64,000 nt of DNA from Chloroflexota bacterium (GTDB taxonomy: Bacteria; Chloroflexota; Dormibacteria; Dormibacterales; Dormibacteraceae), in contig VBGR01000035.1 in assembly GCA_005880695.1 (NCBI GenBank), positions 16,974 through 80,973 on the forward strand, given 5' to 3'. Numbering within the stretch: position 1 is the first letter of the stretch; the number at the start of each line of letters is the position of its first letter. Below are positions 1 to 8,799 of this stretch, piece by piece. The notes beneath the pieces are model-generated. The model did no database searches. It was not told the origin of the DNA and worked only from the letters and a program-made list of their open reading frames with translations. The position numbers and the translations under genes are program-made.

Positions 1-1048
1 GCCTCAGCGCCACGAACGTCTCGGTCGTCGACTTCGGGTCGACCGACGGCTCCTGCCGGTAGCCCGGCACCTTCTCGCCCAGGACCCAGCCGGGTCCGTA
101 CTGGCCGCGCACCACGCCTTCGTCGACCTCGCTTCCCTCCAGCGGGCTGACCGCCTTCAAGACCTTCACCTTCTCGTCCCGGACCGAGCCTGCGTCGAAA
201 CTGACCGGCGGCTCCATCGCCACCAAGGTCAGGAGCTGGAGCTCGTGATTCTGCACGATGTCCCGCAGCGCCCCGGCGCGGTCGTAGTAGCCGCCGCGCC
301 CCTCCACGCCGAGCTCCTCGGCGACGGTGATCTGCACCGCGGCCACGTACTGGTTGTTCCAGACCGGCTCGAAGATCGAGTTCGCGAACCGAAACGCGAG
401 GATGTTCTGGACCGTCTCCTTGCCGAGGTAGTGGTCGATCCGGAAGACCTGGTCCTCCCGGAAGACCTTGCTCAGCATCTCGTTGAGCTCGCGAGCGCTC
501 TTCAGGTCGTTGCCGAACGGCTTCTCGATCAGGATGCGGCGCCAGCCCCGCCCGCTTGAATGCGTCATCTGAGCGGTTCCGAGGTTCCTGACGATCAGGG
601 GATAGGTCGCCGGGGGCGTCGCGCAGTAGTAGACCCGGTTGCCGGAGGTCCCTCGCTCCTGGTCGAGCTCGTCGAGCTGGCGGTCGAGGGCGGCGAAGCC
701 GGCGCTGTCGTCGAACGTCAGCGTCCGCCACCGAAACCCGTCCAGCAGCGAGGCCAGGACATTTTCGTTGACGGGTTGCGTGCGCGAGAACTCGCGGATG
801 GCCTTTCCAGCCAGCTCTCGGTAGCTCTTGTCGTCGAGGTCGTCCTTGGCTGCGCCGACCACGCCGAAACCGGGAGGGAGCAGGTGCTGCGCCGCCAGGT
901 TGTAGATCGCCGGCAGGAGCTTCCGGCGCGTCAGGTCGCCGCTGCCGCCGAAGATGACCAGCAGGCTCGGGTCGACGACCCGGTAGTCCTGGAGACCGGC
1001 GGCGAGCGGGTTCGCCTCAACCGTCCCCGTGGAACCGCCAGGGGTCAC
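1..1048 (-). CDS. zwf: Glucose-6-phosphate 1-dehydrogenase, 3' end outside window
   Basis: Oxidises glucose-6-phosphate to 6-phosphogluconolactone with reduction of NAD(P)+, the entry step of the oxidative pentose phosphate pathway in the cytosol. About 349 residues are visible. The nucleotide-binding [10 protein letters not shown] lies near residues 34-43, EKPFG at 175-179 and the family signature RIDHYLGKE at 203-211 with the catalytic His. The frame is still in the conserved GYRQEPSV...TTETFVAL region when it leaves the window, so roughly 120-150 C-terminal residues are missing. The start is taken as GTG at 1048, seven bases beyond the gnd stop; no ATG fits the frame. It is the last visible gene of the minus-strand kinase, tal-pgi, gnd, zwf operon. 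Identification is secure; the start is probable. Confidence 0.93.
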   Translation of the reverse strand, partial: MTPGGSTGTVEANPLAAGLQDYRVVDPSLLVIFGGSGDLTRRKLLPAIYNLAAQHLLPPGFGVVGAAKDDLDDKSYRELAGKAIREFSRTQPVNENVLASLLDGFRWRTLTFDDSAGFAALDRQLDELDQERGTSGNRVYYCATPPATYPLIVRNLGTAQMTHSSGRGWRRILIEKPFGNDLKSARELNEMLSKVFREDQVFRIDHYLGKETVQNILAFRFANSIFEPVWNNQYVAAVQITVAEELGVEGRGGYYDRAGALRDIVQNHELQLLTLVAMEPPVSFDAGSVRDEKVKVLKAVSPLEGSEVDEGVVRGQYGPGWVLGEKVPGYRQEPSVDPKSTTETFVALR

Positions 1049-1055
1049 CAGAGCA

Positions 1056-1973
1056 TCAGCCGTGGCCAGCTGGACGGATCGCGTGGCCGCCGAACTGCTT
1101 GCGCATCATGGCGACCAGGCGGTCGGAGAAGGAGTTGGTGTCCCGGCTCCGGAACCGCTCGAACAGCGAGTGCGTGATGACCGCAGCGGGGACGTCCTCG
1201 TCGATCGCGGCCTGGACCGTCCAGCGGCCTTCGCCGGTGTCCTCGACGTAGGCCTTCAAGGTGCTCAGCTCCGGGTCCTCGGTCAAGCCCTTGGCGATCA
1301 GCTCCATCAGCCACGAACGGATCACCGTTCCCTCGCACCAGGCGGCGGCGATGGCCGCGAGGTTCATGCCGGGAAAGGCCTTCGATCGCTTCATGATCTC
1401 GAAGCCCTCGCCGTAGGCTTGCATGAGCCCGTACTCGATCCCGTTATGGACCATCTTCACGAAGTGTCCCGACCCCTCCGGGCCGGTGTGGACGAGTCCA
1501 CCGCCGGGTGGCGCCAGGTCGCGCAGGAGCGGCTCGCAATGCTTGTAGATGTCGGGCTCGCCGCCGACCATCAGGCCATAGCCGTTCTCCAGACCCCAGA
1601 TGCCGCCGCTGGTGCCAGCATCCAGGTAGTGCACGCCCTTCTGCTTGAGCACGGCCGCGTCAGCGAGCGCGCGCTGCCAGTTGGTGTTGCCGCCGTCGAT
1701 AACGACATCCCCTGACTCGAGCAGGCCGGCGAGCTGCCCGATGGTTGCGCTCGTGGGGTCGCCGGCCGGGACCATGACCCAGACGATTCGAGGCCGTCCC
1801 TGGAACGCCTTTACCAGCTCACCCAGGCTCACGGCCCCGACCGCCCCCTCCCCCACCTTGGCTTTGACCGCGTCAGGCGACTGGTCGAAGGCGATCATCC
1901 GATGACCCTTGCGGAGCAGCCGGCTGACCATGTTCCCGCCCATCCGGCCGAGACCGATCATGCCCATTTCCAT
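1056..1973 (-). CDS. gnd: 6-phosphogluconate dehydrogenase, short decarboxylating type
   Basis: Oxidative decarboxylation of 6-phosphogluconate to ribulose-5-phosphate. At 305 residues it belongs to the short (about 300-residue) 6PGDH group and not the about 470-residue enterobacterial type. The N-terminal Rossmann motif GLGRMGGNM is at residues 7-15, DGGNTNW at 93-99, the substrate loop GTSGG at 120-124, and the catalytic K173 with N177 in [10 protein letters not shown] purine-rich Shine-Dalgarno stretch lies in the 23-base gap after tal-pgi. zwf starts seven bases after its stop. Cofactor preference (NAD+ is common for short forms) is inference from the family. Confidence 0.93.
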   Translation of the reverse strand: MEMGMIGLGRMGGNMVSRLLRKGHRMIAFDQSPDAVKAKVGEGAVGAVSLGELVKAFQGRPRIVWVMVPAGDPTSATIGQLAGLLESGDVVIDGGNTNWQRALADAAVLKQKGVHYLDAGTSGGIWGLENGYGLMVGGEPDIYKHCEPLLRDLAPPGGGLVHTGPEGSGHFVKMVHNGIEYGLMQAYGEGFEIMKRSKAFPGMNLAAIAAAWCEGTVIRSWLMELIAKGLTEDPELSTLKAYVEDTGEGRWTVQAAIDEDVPAAVITHSLFERFRSRDTNSFSDRLVAMMRKQFGGHAIRPAGHG

Positions 1974-1996
1974 GACGCCCTTTTCCTTCCCTCCTG

Positions 1997-4786
1997 CTAT
2001 CCGATCGACTTCTCGGCCGCGGCTGCCAGCTGCGCCCAGCCTCGGGCCGGGTTGTGGCCCAGGTTGACGCGCAGGACGGGCAGCTTGCGCGAGGTCAACG
2101 ACTGCAGGTCGCCGAGCGCCTGCGCCTGTTTCAAGACGCTGAAGCCGTACGGCTCGCCTGGTATCGGGACGTCCTTGACGTCGTCCTGGACGACCTGAAG
2201 GAAGAGCCCGCTGGGCGGGCCGCCCTTGTGAAGTTGCCCGGTCGAGTGCAGGAAGCGCGGGCCGTACCCCGCCGTCGTCGCGAGCTTGGTCTTGTCCCGA
2301 ACCAGCTCGCGGAGCTCCCGGATCGCCTTTTCGGCGGCGGGCGTCCGTTCGGTGTAGGCCATGATCGCGAAGTAAGAGCCAGCCTTTTTGGCTCCTAGCA
2401 AGCGCTTCAGCTCCGGCCCCGCCTTGGCAGCAGGCACGGATTCGGCCTTCGGCAGGCTTCCTCGCGAGCGGAACGAGGTCAATACCTTCTTTGTGTTGTC
2501 CTTGGATTCCTGGACATTCGGCTGGTCGAAGGGATTGATCTCCAGGATCGATCCCGCGATAGCCGTGGCGATCTCCCAGCGCAGGAACTCGCCGCCGAGG
2601 TCGAGCTTGTCGCGCAGGCTGAGCGTGACCACCGGCTGGCCGGCTCTACCGATCGTCTCGAGCGCCCGGTTGTCCGGCTCGCTGAACATCCGGACCGAGA
2701 CGAAGAGCCGATCGTCGCCGTAAACCGCCGGCTTGCCGAGCGGCTCTCCTTCCACCGGCACGATCCCGCGGCGCTGCTTGCCGGTCGACTCGGCGATCAG
2801 CTGCTCGACCCAGTAACCGAACGTCTTCACCTTAGGGGAGAGGACCAGCGTCAGCTTGTTGCGTCCACCGCTCGCCAGCTGGCCCATGAGCGCGCCCAGC
2901 CAGATGCCCGGGTTCTTCTCCACCGCGATGTCGGCCGAGCAGGCGTGCGCCATCTCGGTCGCCCGGTCGAGGAGCTCCGCGAAGTCGATGCCGCCGAGCG
3001 CGGCCGGCACCAGGCCGAAATAGCTGAGCACCGAATAGCGACCGCCGATGTCAGGCGGGTTCAAGAAAACCCAGCGGAAGTCGTTGGAACGGGCCAGCTT
3101 CTCGAGGGGGGTGCCCGGGTCCGTGATGGCGGCGAACTGAGCGCCAGGTTTCTTTTTGGAGCGCGCGGAGACGAGATCCCAGAAGTAGGCGTAGTGCGAA
3201 AGCGTCTCCGTCGTGGTGCCCGACTTGCTGGCCACCACGAAAAGCGAGCCGCCGAGGTCGATGGACCGCGTCAATTTCAGGATCGACGCGGGGTCGGTGG
3301 TGTCGAGGACATGGAGGCGCGGGTGGCCGCCGACGCGCCCGAACGTGTTCCGCAGCACGTCGGGGCCGAGGCTGGAGCCGCCCATGCCGAGCAGGACAAC
3401 ATCGGAAAAGGTCTTGCCGGCGCGGGCCAGGTCTCGCAGCTCGGCGGTCTTGGCCTCCATCTTCTCGACCACGTTCAGCCAGCCCAGCCAGCCGGCGATC
3501 TCCTTCTGCTCCGCTGGGTTCTTGCTCCAGAGCGAGCCGTCTTTGGCCCAGAGCCGGCGGGGCGCATCCTCCTTCTGGAGCCTGGCGGCTTGCTTCTCGA
3601 CGGCGGGCTGGAGAGCGCCCAGGCTCTGCCACTGCCGCGGGCCCTTGCCGGACCTGATGTCACGGGCGGCCTCGCGCAAGGTCTTGCCGAGGCTGAGATA
3701 GGACTTGGCGAAGAGCTCGACGCCCTCCACCTCCAGCTCCTTGGTCACCTGGTCGAGGTCGATCCCCACCTCGGCCAGCTCCTTTAGCTGGCGCTTGGCG
3801 ACGTCAACATGCTCGTCGAGCGAACGTCTGACCTCGCCGTGCTCGCGGAAAGCGGCCAGCGTGTTGGGCGGCACGGTGTCGACGGTGTCCGGACCGATCA
3901 GCTCTTCGACGTACATGGTGTCCGGGTAGCGCGGGTCCTTCACCGAGGTGCTTGCCCAAAGGCAGCGCTGGACCTGCGCACCCGCTTTGGCCAGGGCCTC
4001 CCAGCGGGGCCCGCTGTGGAGCTGCTTGAACCGCTCGTAGGCCAGCTTCGAGTTGGCGATGCCGGCCTTCCCGAAGAGCCTGTCCAGCCGGCGCCTTTCC
4101 GCGGGCTCGCCGGCCGCCTCTACCTTCGCCTCCAGCTGCTTGTCGACCTTGGAGTCGACTCGGCTCACGAAGAAGCTGGCGACGCTGTGAACCTGGCTAA
4201 GGTCGCCGCCTTTCTTCTTGAAGTCCTCCAGCCCAGACATGAACGACTCCACCACTTCGGCGTAGCGCTCGACCGAGAAGATCAGCGTCACGTTGATGTT
4301 GACCCCCTCGCCAAGCATCTGCCGGATCGCCGGCAGGCCGGGCCGCGTGGCCGGGATCTTGACCATCACATTGGGCCGGGCGGTGCGCTTGTGGAGCTCC
4401 CGGGCCATAGCGACGGTGCGCTTCGTGCTCGTCGCAACCGTCGGCGAAACCTCGATGCTGACGAAGCCGTCTCGACCTTTCTCGCGCTCGTAGACCGGCC
4501 GGAAGACGTCGGCGGCGTGCTGGATGTCCTCGACCATCAGGTCCCAGAGGATGTCGTCCGCCTTGCGCCTGGCGCGCACCAGATGGACGAGGGCTTCGTC
4601 GTAGTCGGTGGACCCGGAGACGGCCTTTTCGAAGATCGTCGGGTTGGAGGTGACGCCGCTGACGCCTTCGTCGCGCAGCCGGGCGAGCTCACCCGAGGTG
4701 ATCAGCTGGCGGCGGATGTTGTCGTACCAGAGGCTCTGGCCGAGGGCGTTGAGCTCTTTGATGGGGTTGTTGCGGGCGGCGGTCAT
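1997..4786 (-). CDS. tal-pgi: Bifunctional transaldolase / glucose-6-phosphate isomerase
   Basis: Single 929-residue protein joining two sugar-phosphate enzymes. Residues 1 to about 375 are a transaldolase: GVTSNPTIFEKAV at 44-56 and Schiff-base Lys143 in NVMVKIPAT. Residues from about 385 to the end are a phosphoglucose isomerase: MGGSSLG around 468-474, SKSGTTTET at 520-528 and GGRYSVLSYFGLVPA at 581-595. The fusion links the non-oxidative pentose phosphate branch to regeneration of glucose-6-phosphate, which zwf downstream then oxidises. This domain order is known in some bacterial lineages and is often annotated as a bifunctional enzyme. The start ATG overlaps the upstream kinase stop as ATGA, behind a strong GGAGGAAA ribosome-binding site. 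No frameshift or truncation is seen. Confidence 0.95.
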   Translation of the reverse strand: MTAARNNPIKELNALGQSLWYDNIRRQLITSGELARLRDEGVSGVTSNPTIFEKAVSGSTDYDEALVHLVRARRKADDILWDLMVEDIQHAADVFRPVYEREKGRDGFVSIEVSPTVATSTKRTVAMARELHKRTARPNVMVKIPATRPGLPAIRQMLGEGVNINVTLIFSVERYAEVVESFMSGLEDFKKKGGDLSQVHSVASFFVSRVDSKVDKQLEAKVEAAGEPAERRRLDRLFGKAGIANSKLAYERFKQLHSGPRWEALAKAGAQVQRCLWASTSVKDPRYPDTMYVEELIGPDTVDTVPPNTLAAFREHGEVRRSLDEHVDVAKRQLKELAEVGIDLDQVTKELEVEGVELFAKSYLSLGKTLREAARDIRSGKGPRQWQSLGALQPAVEKQAARLQKEDAPRRLWAKDGSLWSKNPAEQKEIAGWLGWLNVVEKMEAKTAELRDLARAGKTFSDVVLLGMGGSSLGPDVLRNTFGRVGGHPRLHVLDTTDPASILKLTRSIDLGGSLFVVASKSGTTTETLSHYAYFWDLVSARSKKKPGAQFAAITDPGTPLEKLARSNDFRWVFLNPPDIGGRYSVLSYFGLVPAALGGIDFAELLDRATEMAHACSADIAVEKNPGIWLGALMGQLASGGRNKLTLVLSPKVKTFGYWVEQLIAESTGKQRRGIVPVEGEPLGKPAVYGDDRLFVSVRMFSEPDNRALETIGRAGQPVVTLSLRDKLDLGGEFLRWEIATAIAGSILEINPFDQPNVQESKDNTKKVLTSFRSRGSLPKAESVPAAKAGPELKRLLGAKKAGSYFAIMAYTERTPAAEKAIRELRELVRDKTKLATTAGYGPRFLHSTGQLHKGGPPSGLFLQVVQDDVKDVPIPGEPYGFSVLKQAQALGDLQSLTSRKLPVLRVNLGHNPARGWAQLAAAAEKSIG

Positions 4787-6297
4787 CGCTTTCCTCCAGT
4801 CGCTGGGCCTTTCGGCTTCAGGATGCCATCTAGGACCTGGCGTCGTATGAGTGCGTCGTAGAGCGCCTCTTGCTTGCGCGTCTGTAACTCATAGACGGGT
4901 CGCGCGGCCGCCTTCGCCCGATAGGTACGGCCGACCTCGGTCGGGAGCTTGTCACCGTTCAGGACGCCCGCGTGCTCCAGCGCCATGACGGCCGCTCCCC
5001 GGCTTGACGCCTCCCTCGCCTTCGACTCCGCGACGGGCTTGCCGATGGCGTCGGCCATGATCTGCATCCAGGCGGGCGAGGCAAGCAGTCCGGCGCCGTT
5101 GGCGATCAGGCGGCGGGCGCCCGGCAGAGCCTGATCGAGGCGCTGGTCCACGCGGTGGAACTCGATGGCGACCGCTTCCAGGCCGGCCCGCACGATGTCG
5201 TTCGCGGTGGTGGCCTGCGTGAGCCCGGCGATGGCGCCGGTGGCGTGAGAGGCGAACCCGGGACTGCGCTCTCCGGCCAGGAGCGGCAGGAAGGTCAGCC
5301 CGTGGCCGCCCGGCGGCATCCGGCGCAGCCGGCCCTCCAGCGTGCCGATCTCCAGGTTGAGGTTGGCCGCCAGCCAGGCGTAGAGGTTGCCACCGTTGCT
5401 GAGCGCCCCACCGGTGACTGAGCGGGCGGCATCGAGGCGATAGCACCAGAGCCCGTCGGGGATGCGCTGAGGCAGCCCCCTCGCCAGGACGCGCAGAGCA
5501 CCCGACGTGCCCACGGTGAGCGCGCGCTGGCGACGGTCGACGCACCCGCTGCCGAGGTTGGCGAGGGCGCCGTCCCCGAAGGCGCAGAGGATCGGGACGC
5601 CCCTCAGGTCGGGCCAGCGAACCGCCCATTGGTGGCCGAGGCGGTCGCCCGCGACGCCGAGCTCGGCAAGGGACCTCGAGTCCACCTCGAGGTGTTTCAG
5701 CAGAGCCGCATCCCAGGACCCGTCATCGAGCTTCAGAAGCCCGGTGCCCGAGGCCATCGAGACGCTCGTCCGCGGCTCGCCGAAGAGCCGCCAGTGCACG
5801 AGGTCCCAGAAGCTCAGCCAGCGCACCGGCCGGCTCCAAAGCTCGGGGCGGACGTCCTTGAGCCAGGCCAGCTTGGCCGGCCAGTAGGTCGGATGCAGGA
5901 GGCAGCCGGTCCGCTGGTGGAGCCGCTCCGCGTCAAGCTCGAGCCGCAGCCGTTCGGCCTGCCGCCAGGACCGGGTGTCCGCCCAGAGATAGAGCGGTGT
6001 CAGCGGGCTGCCGCGATCGCTGCAGGCGACCAGGCCGTGCCAGAAGGTCGAGACGCCGACCGCGAGCAGCCGACGTCGCCGGCGAGGTCCGGCTTCGTGC
6101 AAGAGGCCGTCGAGGAGGCTCGTGACGAGGCCGAAAAGCTTGCCGGCGTCGACCTCATACGTCCCGTCGCGCCCGACTTTAGGCTGGTACGGGAGGTGGA
6201 CTTCCACGCCCGGCACGACGTGAGCATCGGTGTCGTAAAGGAGCGCGCGCACGGAGGACGTCCCGATGTCCAGCGCGCCTACGAAGCCCTCGGCCAG
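4783..6297 (-). CDS. FGGY-family carbohydrate kinase, probably gluconokinase
   Basis: ATP-dependent sugar kinase of the FGGY/ASKHA fold. The N-terminal phosphate loop ALDIGTSSVRALLYD opens the domain; the C-terminal half has GDGALANLGSG with the catalytic Asp and TVGTSGALRVL. ASGTGLLKLDDGSWD resembles gluconokinase-type members. Position at the head of a zwf/gnd operon suggests gluconate to 6-phosphogluconate, which gnd would use directly; xylulose is an alternative substrate. The start is a problem: homology begins about six residues after a CTG at 6297, and no ATG, GTG or TTG exists nearby in frame. In-frame ATGs further upstream (for example 6459) would lie inside the divergent gene and add an unconserved arginine-rich extension. 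From the CTG the length is 504 residues, usual for the family. Confidence 0.78.
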   Translation of the reverse strand: MAEGFVGALDIGTSSVRALLYDTDAHVVPGVEVHLPYQPKVGRDGTYEVDAGKLFGLVTSLLDGLLHEAGPRRRRRLLAVGVSTFWHGLVACSDRGSPLTPLYLWADTRSWRQAERLRLELDAERLHQRTGCLLHPTYWPAKLAWLKDVRPELWSRPVRWLSFWDLVHWRLFGEPRTSVSMASGTGLLKLDDGSWDAALLKHLEVDSRSLAELGVAGDRLGHQWAVRWPDLRGVPILCAFGDGALANLGSGCVDRRQRALTVGTSGALRVLARGLPQRIPDGLWCYRLDAARSVTGGALSNGGNLYAWLAANLNLEIGTLEGRLRRMPPGGHGLTFLPLLAGERSPGFASHATGAIAGLTQATTANDIVRAGLEAVAIEFHRVDQRLDQALPGARRLIANGAGLLASPAWMQIMADAIGKPVAESKAREASSRGAAVMALEHAGVLNGDKLPTEVGRTYRAKAAARPVYELQTRKQEALYDALIRRQVLDGILKPKGPATGGKR

Positions 6298-6378
6298 ACC
6301 ACCTAGTCTAGTTCTCTGCCTGACACGCTTCTGCCCGCTTCGGCGCTGGAAACCTTCGCCGCGGACTGCTGCCGGGCG

Positions 6379-7395
6379 ATGGGCGCCCCGGGCGATATCG
6401 CGACCGCCGTCGCCGGCCACCTGGCACGCGCCAATCTGGCCGGCCACGACTCGCATGGCGTCCTCCGCATCGCCCAATACGCCCGGGAGGCGGAGCAGGG
6501 AATCCTCAACGCTGGAGTCCGCCCGGCTGTGCTCCGGAAGCGAGGTGCCGTCGCCATCATCGACAGCCGCCACGGGTTCGGCCACCCGGCGACCTCGCTG
6601 GCGCTCGAATGGTGCCTCCGGTCAGCCCGCCGGCAGGGCCTGGCCGCCGCGACCGTCGTGCGCGCCAACCACATCGGCCGCCTCGGCGACTACACGGAGA
6701 CCGCCGCCGCGGCCGGTCTGGTCGCGATCGTCACGGTCGGCGTGGTGGGCGCCGGAGGGGTGGCTCCCTTCGGGGGCCGCGAGCGGTTCCTGGGCACCAA
6801 TCCCTGGTCGATCGGAATCCCCGCCGAGGCTGACGCCATGGTTTACGACGCCGCCACCTCCGGCGTTGCCGAGGGCAAGGTGCGGCTGGCCCGGGCGAAG
6901 CGGGCGGCGGTCCCGCCCGGTGTGATCGTGGACAGCGAGGGTACTGCGACCACCGATCCAAACGACTACTACGCGGGAGGTGCGCTGCTCCCGGTGGGCG
7001 GCCAGGTTGCCGGCCACAAAGGCTACGGATTGGGGCTTTCGGCGGCTCTTCTGGGCGGCTTCGCGATGCTCGCGGAAGGCACGGCCACCAGTGCCGGAAC
7101 CGGTTCGACCCAGGGACGAGAGCCCTGGATGGCGGGCGTTTTCGTGGAGGCGATCGATCCCGACTGGTTTGGCGACGGGGCCGAATATCGGCGCCGGGTC
7201 GCCGCCATGCTGGAAGCTCTCCGCGGCCAGCCGCCGGCCACCGGCGGGGGCGCGGTCCTGGTGCCCGGCGACCCGGAGCGGCAGAGCCGGGAGCGGCGCC
7301 GCCGCGAAGGCGTCCCGGTTCCGGAGGCGGTGCTCAGCGAGCTGGCCGCAGTGGCAGCACGTCTTGGAGTCGAGCCGCTGGCCCGACGCCACTAG
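6379..7395 (+). CDS. Malate/L-lactate (LDH2/YlbC-type) dehydrogenase
   Basis: NAD(P)-dependent 2-hydroxyacid oxidoreductase of the malate/L-lactate/ureidoglycolate dehydrogenase family, unrelated to classical MDH. Family marks are GHDSHGVLR at residues 22-30 and ANHIGRLGDYTE about 70 residues later, followed by TNPWSIGIP. The 338 residues from ATG 6379 lack the first helix of the family. That helix (SALETFAADCCRAMGAP) is encoded just upstream in the same frame after a stop at 6304, where only CTG codons (6316, 6331, 6346) could start. Translation may therefore begin at CTG 6316, giving about 359 residues. Divergent from the sugar kinase; overlaps the next, convergent gene by four bases (CTAG). 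The substrate is not determinable from sequence. Confidence 0.8.
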   Translation: MGAPGDIATAVAGHLARANLAGHDSHGVLRIAQYAREAEQGILNAGVRPAVLRKRGAVAIIDSRHGFGHPATSLALEWCLRSARRQGLAAATVVRANHIGRLGDYTETAAAAGLVAIVTVGVVGAGGVAPFGGRERFLGTNPWSIGIPAEADAMVYDAATSGVAEGKVRLARAKRAAVPPGVIVDSEGTATTDPNDYYAGGALLPVGGQVAGHKGYGLGLSAALLGGFAMLAEGTATSAGTGSTQGREPWMAGVFVEAIDPDWFGDGAEYRRRVAAMLEALRGQPPATGGGAVLVPGDPERQSRERRRREGVPVPEAVLSELAAVAARLGVEPLARRH

Positions 7396-8237
7396 GGGAC
7401 TGGTGAGGGCGACGGCGGGGAGTTGACGCTGTTGCCTGGGCTCTTCGCGGGTGGCCCCACGCCCAGCGCGACGTCCATCCGCTTGCTGTCGGCGGCGAAG
7501 TCCTTCTCGAGCTGGCGGACCTCGCCCAGGTGGACTGTGTCGTTGTGCTCGGTGAGGCCCCGCTCGACCTCGGTGGGCGTCTTCGACTTGATCGCGATCA
7601 GCCTGTCCCGGACCTGCTTCCAGCGAGCGTCGTGAACGTCCCTCCCGCTCAGTTTGGCGCCGGCGTCGCGCAGATAGGAGTAGTAGGCGGACAGAGAGGA
7701 GACGGTGAGGCCGCCCTTGCCCTTGGCGGCCATCCCCTCGGCATCCTGGAACCGCTGGTTGGCCAGGTCGACCTCGGTGCCGGCCTTGGTCACCGGGTCG
7801 GTCGTGAGCGCCAGCACCACCCGCTGGCCGAAGGTCTTGGCCGGATAGAGCTGGCTGTCAGGCTCGCTCAGGCCCGCGGCCAGGGCCAGGCCGGAGCCCG
7901 CCACAAGCGCGATCACGAGCGCCGTTCCGAGCAGGAATAAGTTGCGGAGAGGGTGGTGTGGCGCCGGGTGCCTGGCCGCGCGGTGCGGCAGGCGATGCTG
8001 GTGCACCCAGCTTGCGCGGTGGCGGTCGCCCGCAGCCAGAAAGCGACTCCGCGCCCGCTCCCGCGCCCCCGGGGGCGCGAGTTCCGCCGGCAAGCGTTCG
8101 ATCCGTTCGGCCAGCGCGACCAGATGCTCGAGCTCACCCGCGGCCGGTGTCAGCCCGGTCGCGCCGGCCAGAGACGCGCCTTGGCGCCGCCGGCTCAGAG
8201 CTTCTTCGAGCTGCTTGGGCGTCGACTCCACCAGCAT
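7392..8237 (-). CDS. DUF5667 membrane protein, probable partner of ECF sigma factor
   Basis: 281-residue protein with a positively charged N-terminal cytoplasmic segment (about 1-99), one transmembrane helix at about 100-121, and an external domain beginning EPDSQLYPAKTFGQRVVLALTTD. The latter is the DUF5667 signature, followed by predicted helices and a Ser/Pro tail. Its start overlaps the ECF sigma gene stop at 8237, so the pair is translationally coupled. That arrangement and topology fit an anti-sigma-like regulator, although DUF5667 proteins have no proven general function to my knowledge. It may sense envelope conditions. No enzymatic motif is seen. Confidence 0.7.
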   Translation of the reverse strand: MLVESTPKQLEEALSRRRQGASLAGATGLTPAAGELEHLVALAERIERLPAELAPPGARERARSRFLAAGDRHRASWVHQHRLPHRAARHPAPHHPLRNLFLLGTALVIALVAGSGLALAAGLSEPDSQLYPAKTFGQRVVLALTTDPVTKAGTEVDLANQRFQDAEGMAAKGKGGLTVSSLSAYYSYLRDAGAKLSGRDVHDARWKQVRDRLIAIKSKTPTEVERGLTEHNDTVHLGEVRQLEKDFAADSKRMDVALGVGPPAKSPGNSVNSPPSPSPVP

Positions 8238-8782
8238 CAGGCGGCGTCCCGAGCGGCCATGAGCCGCAGCAACGCCTGGAGCGCCCGGTGCTGGAGTGCT
8301 CGCACCTGCCCGCGCCGCCGCCCCGTCCCGGCTGCCACGGCCTCGACCGGCATACCGACCAGGAAGCGCATGGTCAGCACCTCCTGCTGGTCGGGTGTCA
8401 GCTCCGCCAGGGCTCCTCGCAGCTCGTCAGCCTCGTGGACCGGGTGTCGACCGGGGGTCGGCCGCCACCCATGCGCCCGGAGCTCCCGGGCGGCCAGGTA
8501 CTGGAGCCACGGGTGCAGACCGCCCGGGCGGCGGTGATATTTCGGCAAGATTTCGAGCGCTGTGAGAAACGCCTGCCCGGTGACCGCTTCGGCAACTGTG
8601 TGGTCGCCGACGCGCGCGAAGATGGCCCGGTAGACGGCGTCGAAATAGGTGTCGTAGATCTCTTCGAGCGCCTCCGGTTCGTAGCGCTGCGCCCGGATCA
8701 CCAGCTCCCGTTCATCGGCTGCGGCTTGCGGTGTGATCGGTGCGGGCGGCATGTCATCTTCCATACGCTGCGGTTGAACCAT
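8237..8782 (-). CDS. ECF-type RNA polymerase sigma factor
   Basis: 181-residue sigma-70 family member with only regions 2 and 4. Region 2 spans about residues 22-85 (DERELVIRAQRYEPEALEEIYDTYFDAVYRAIFARVGD), and region 4 about 120-175 contains LTPDQQEVLTMRFLVGMPVEAVA followed by a recognition-like helix. Region 4 is unusually rich in Arg and Ala. Starts at 8782, 8764 or 8752 are all possible; homology begins after residue 20, so they cannot be separated. It is cotranscribed with the overlapping DUF5667 gene and divergent from the small peptidase-like gene at 8800. Autoregulation is usual for ECF pairs, but no promoter motif was convincing here. Confidence 0.85.
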   Translation of the reverse strand: MVQPQRMEDDMPPAPITPQAAADERELVIRAQRYEPEALEEIYDTYFDAVYRAIFARVGDHTVAEAVTGQAFLTALEILPKYHRRPGGLHPWLQYLAARELRAHGWRPTPGRHPVHEADELRGALAELTPDQQEVLTMRFLVGMPVEAVAAGTGRRRGQVRALQHRALQALLRLMAARDAA

Positions 8783-8799
8783 TCCGTATAACGATAACG

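Noticed and set aside
2945..3787. 280-residue plus-strand frame inside tal-pgi
   Set aside because: No recognisable motif, and the minus-strand fusion enzyme has all catalytic motifs.
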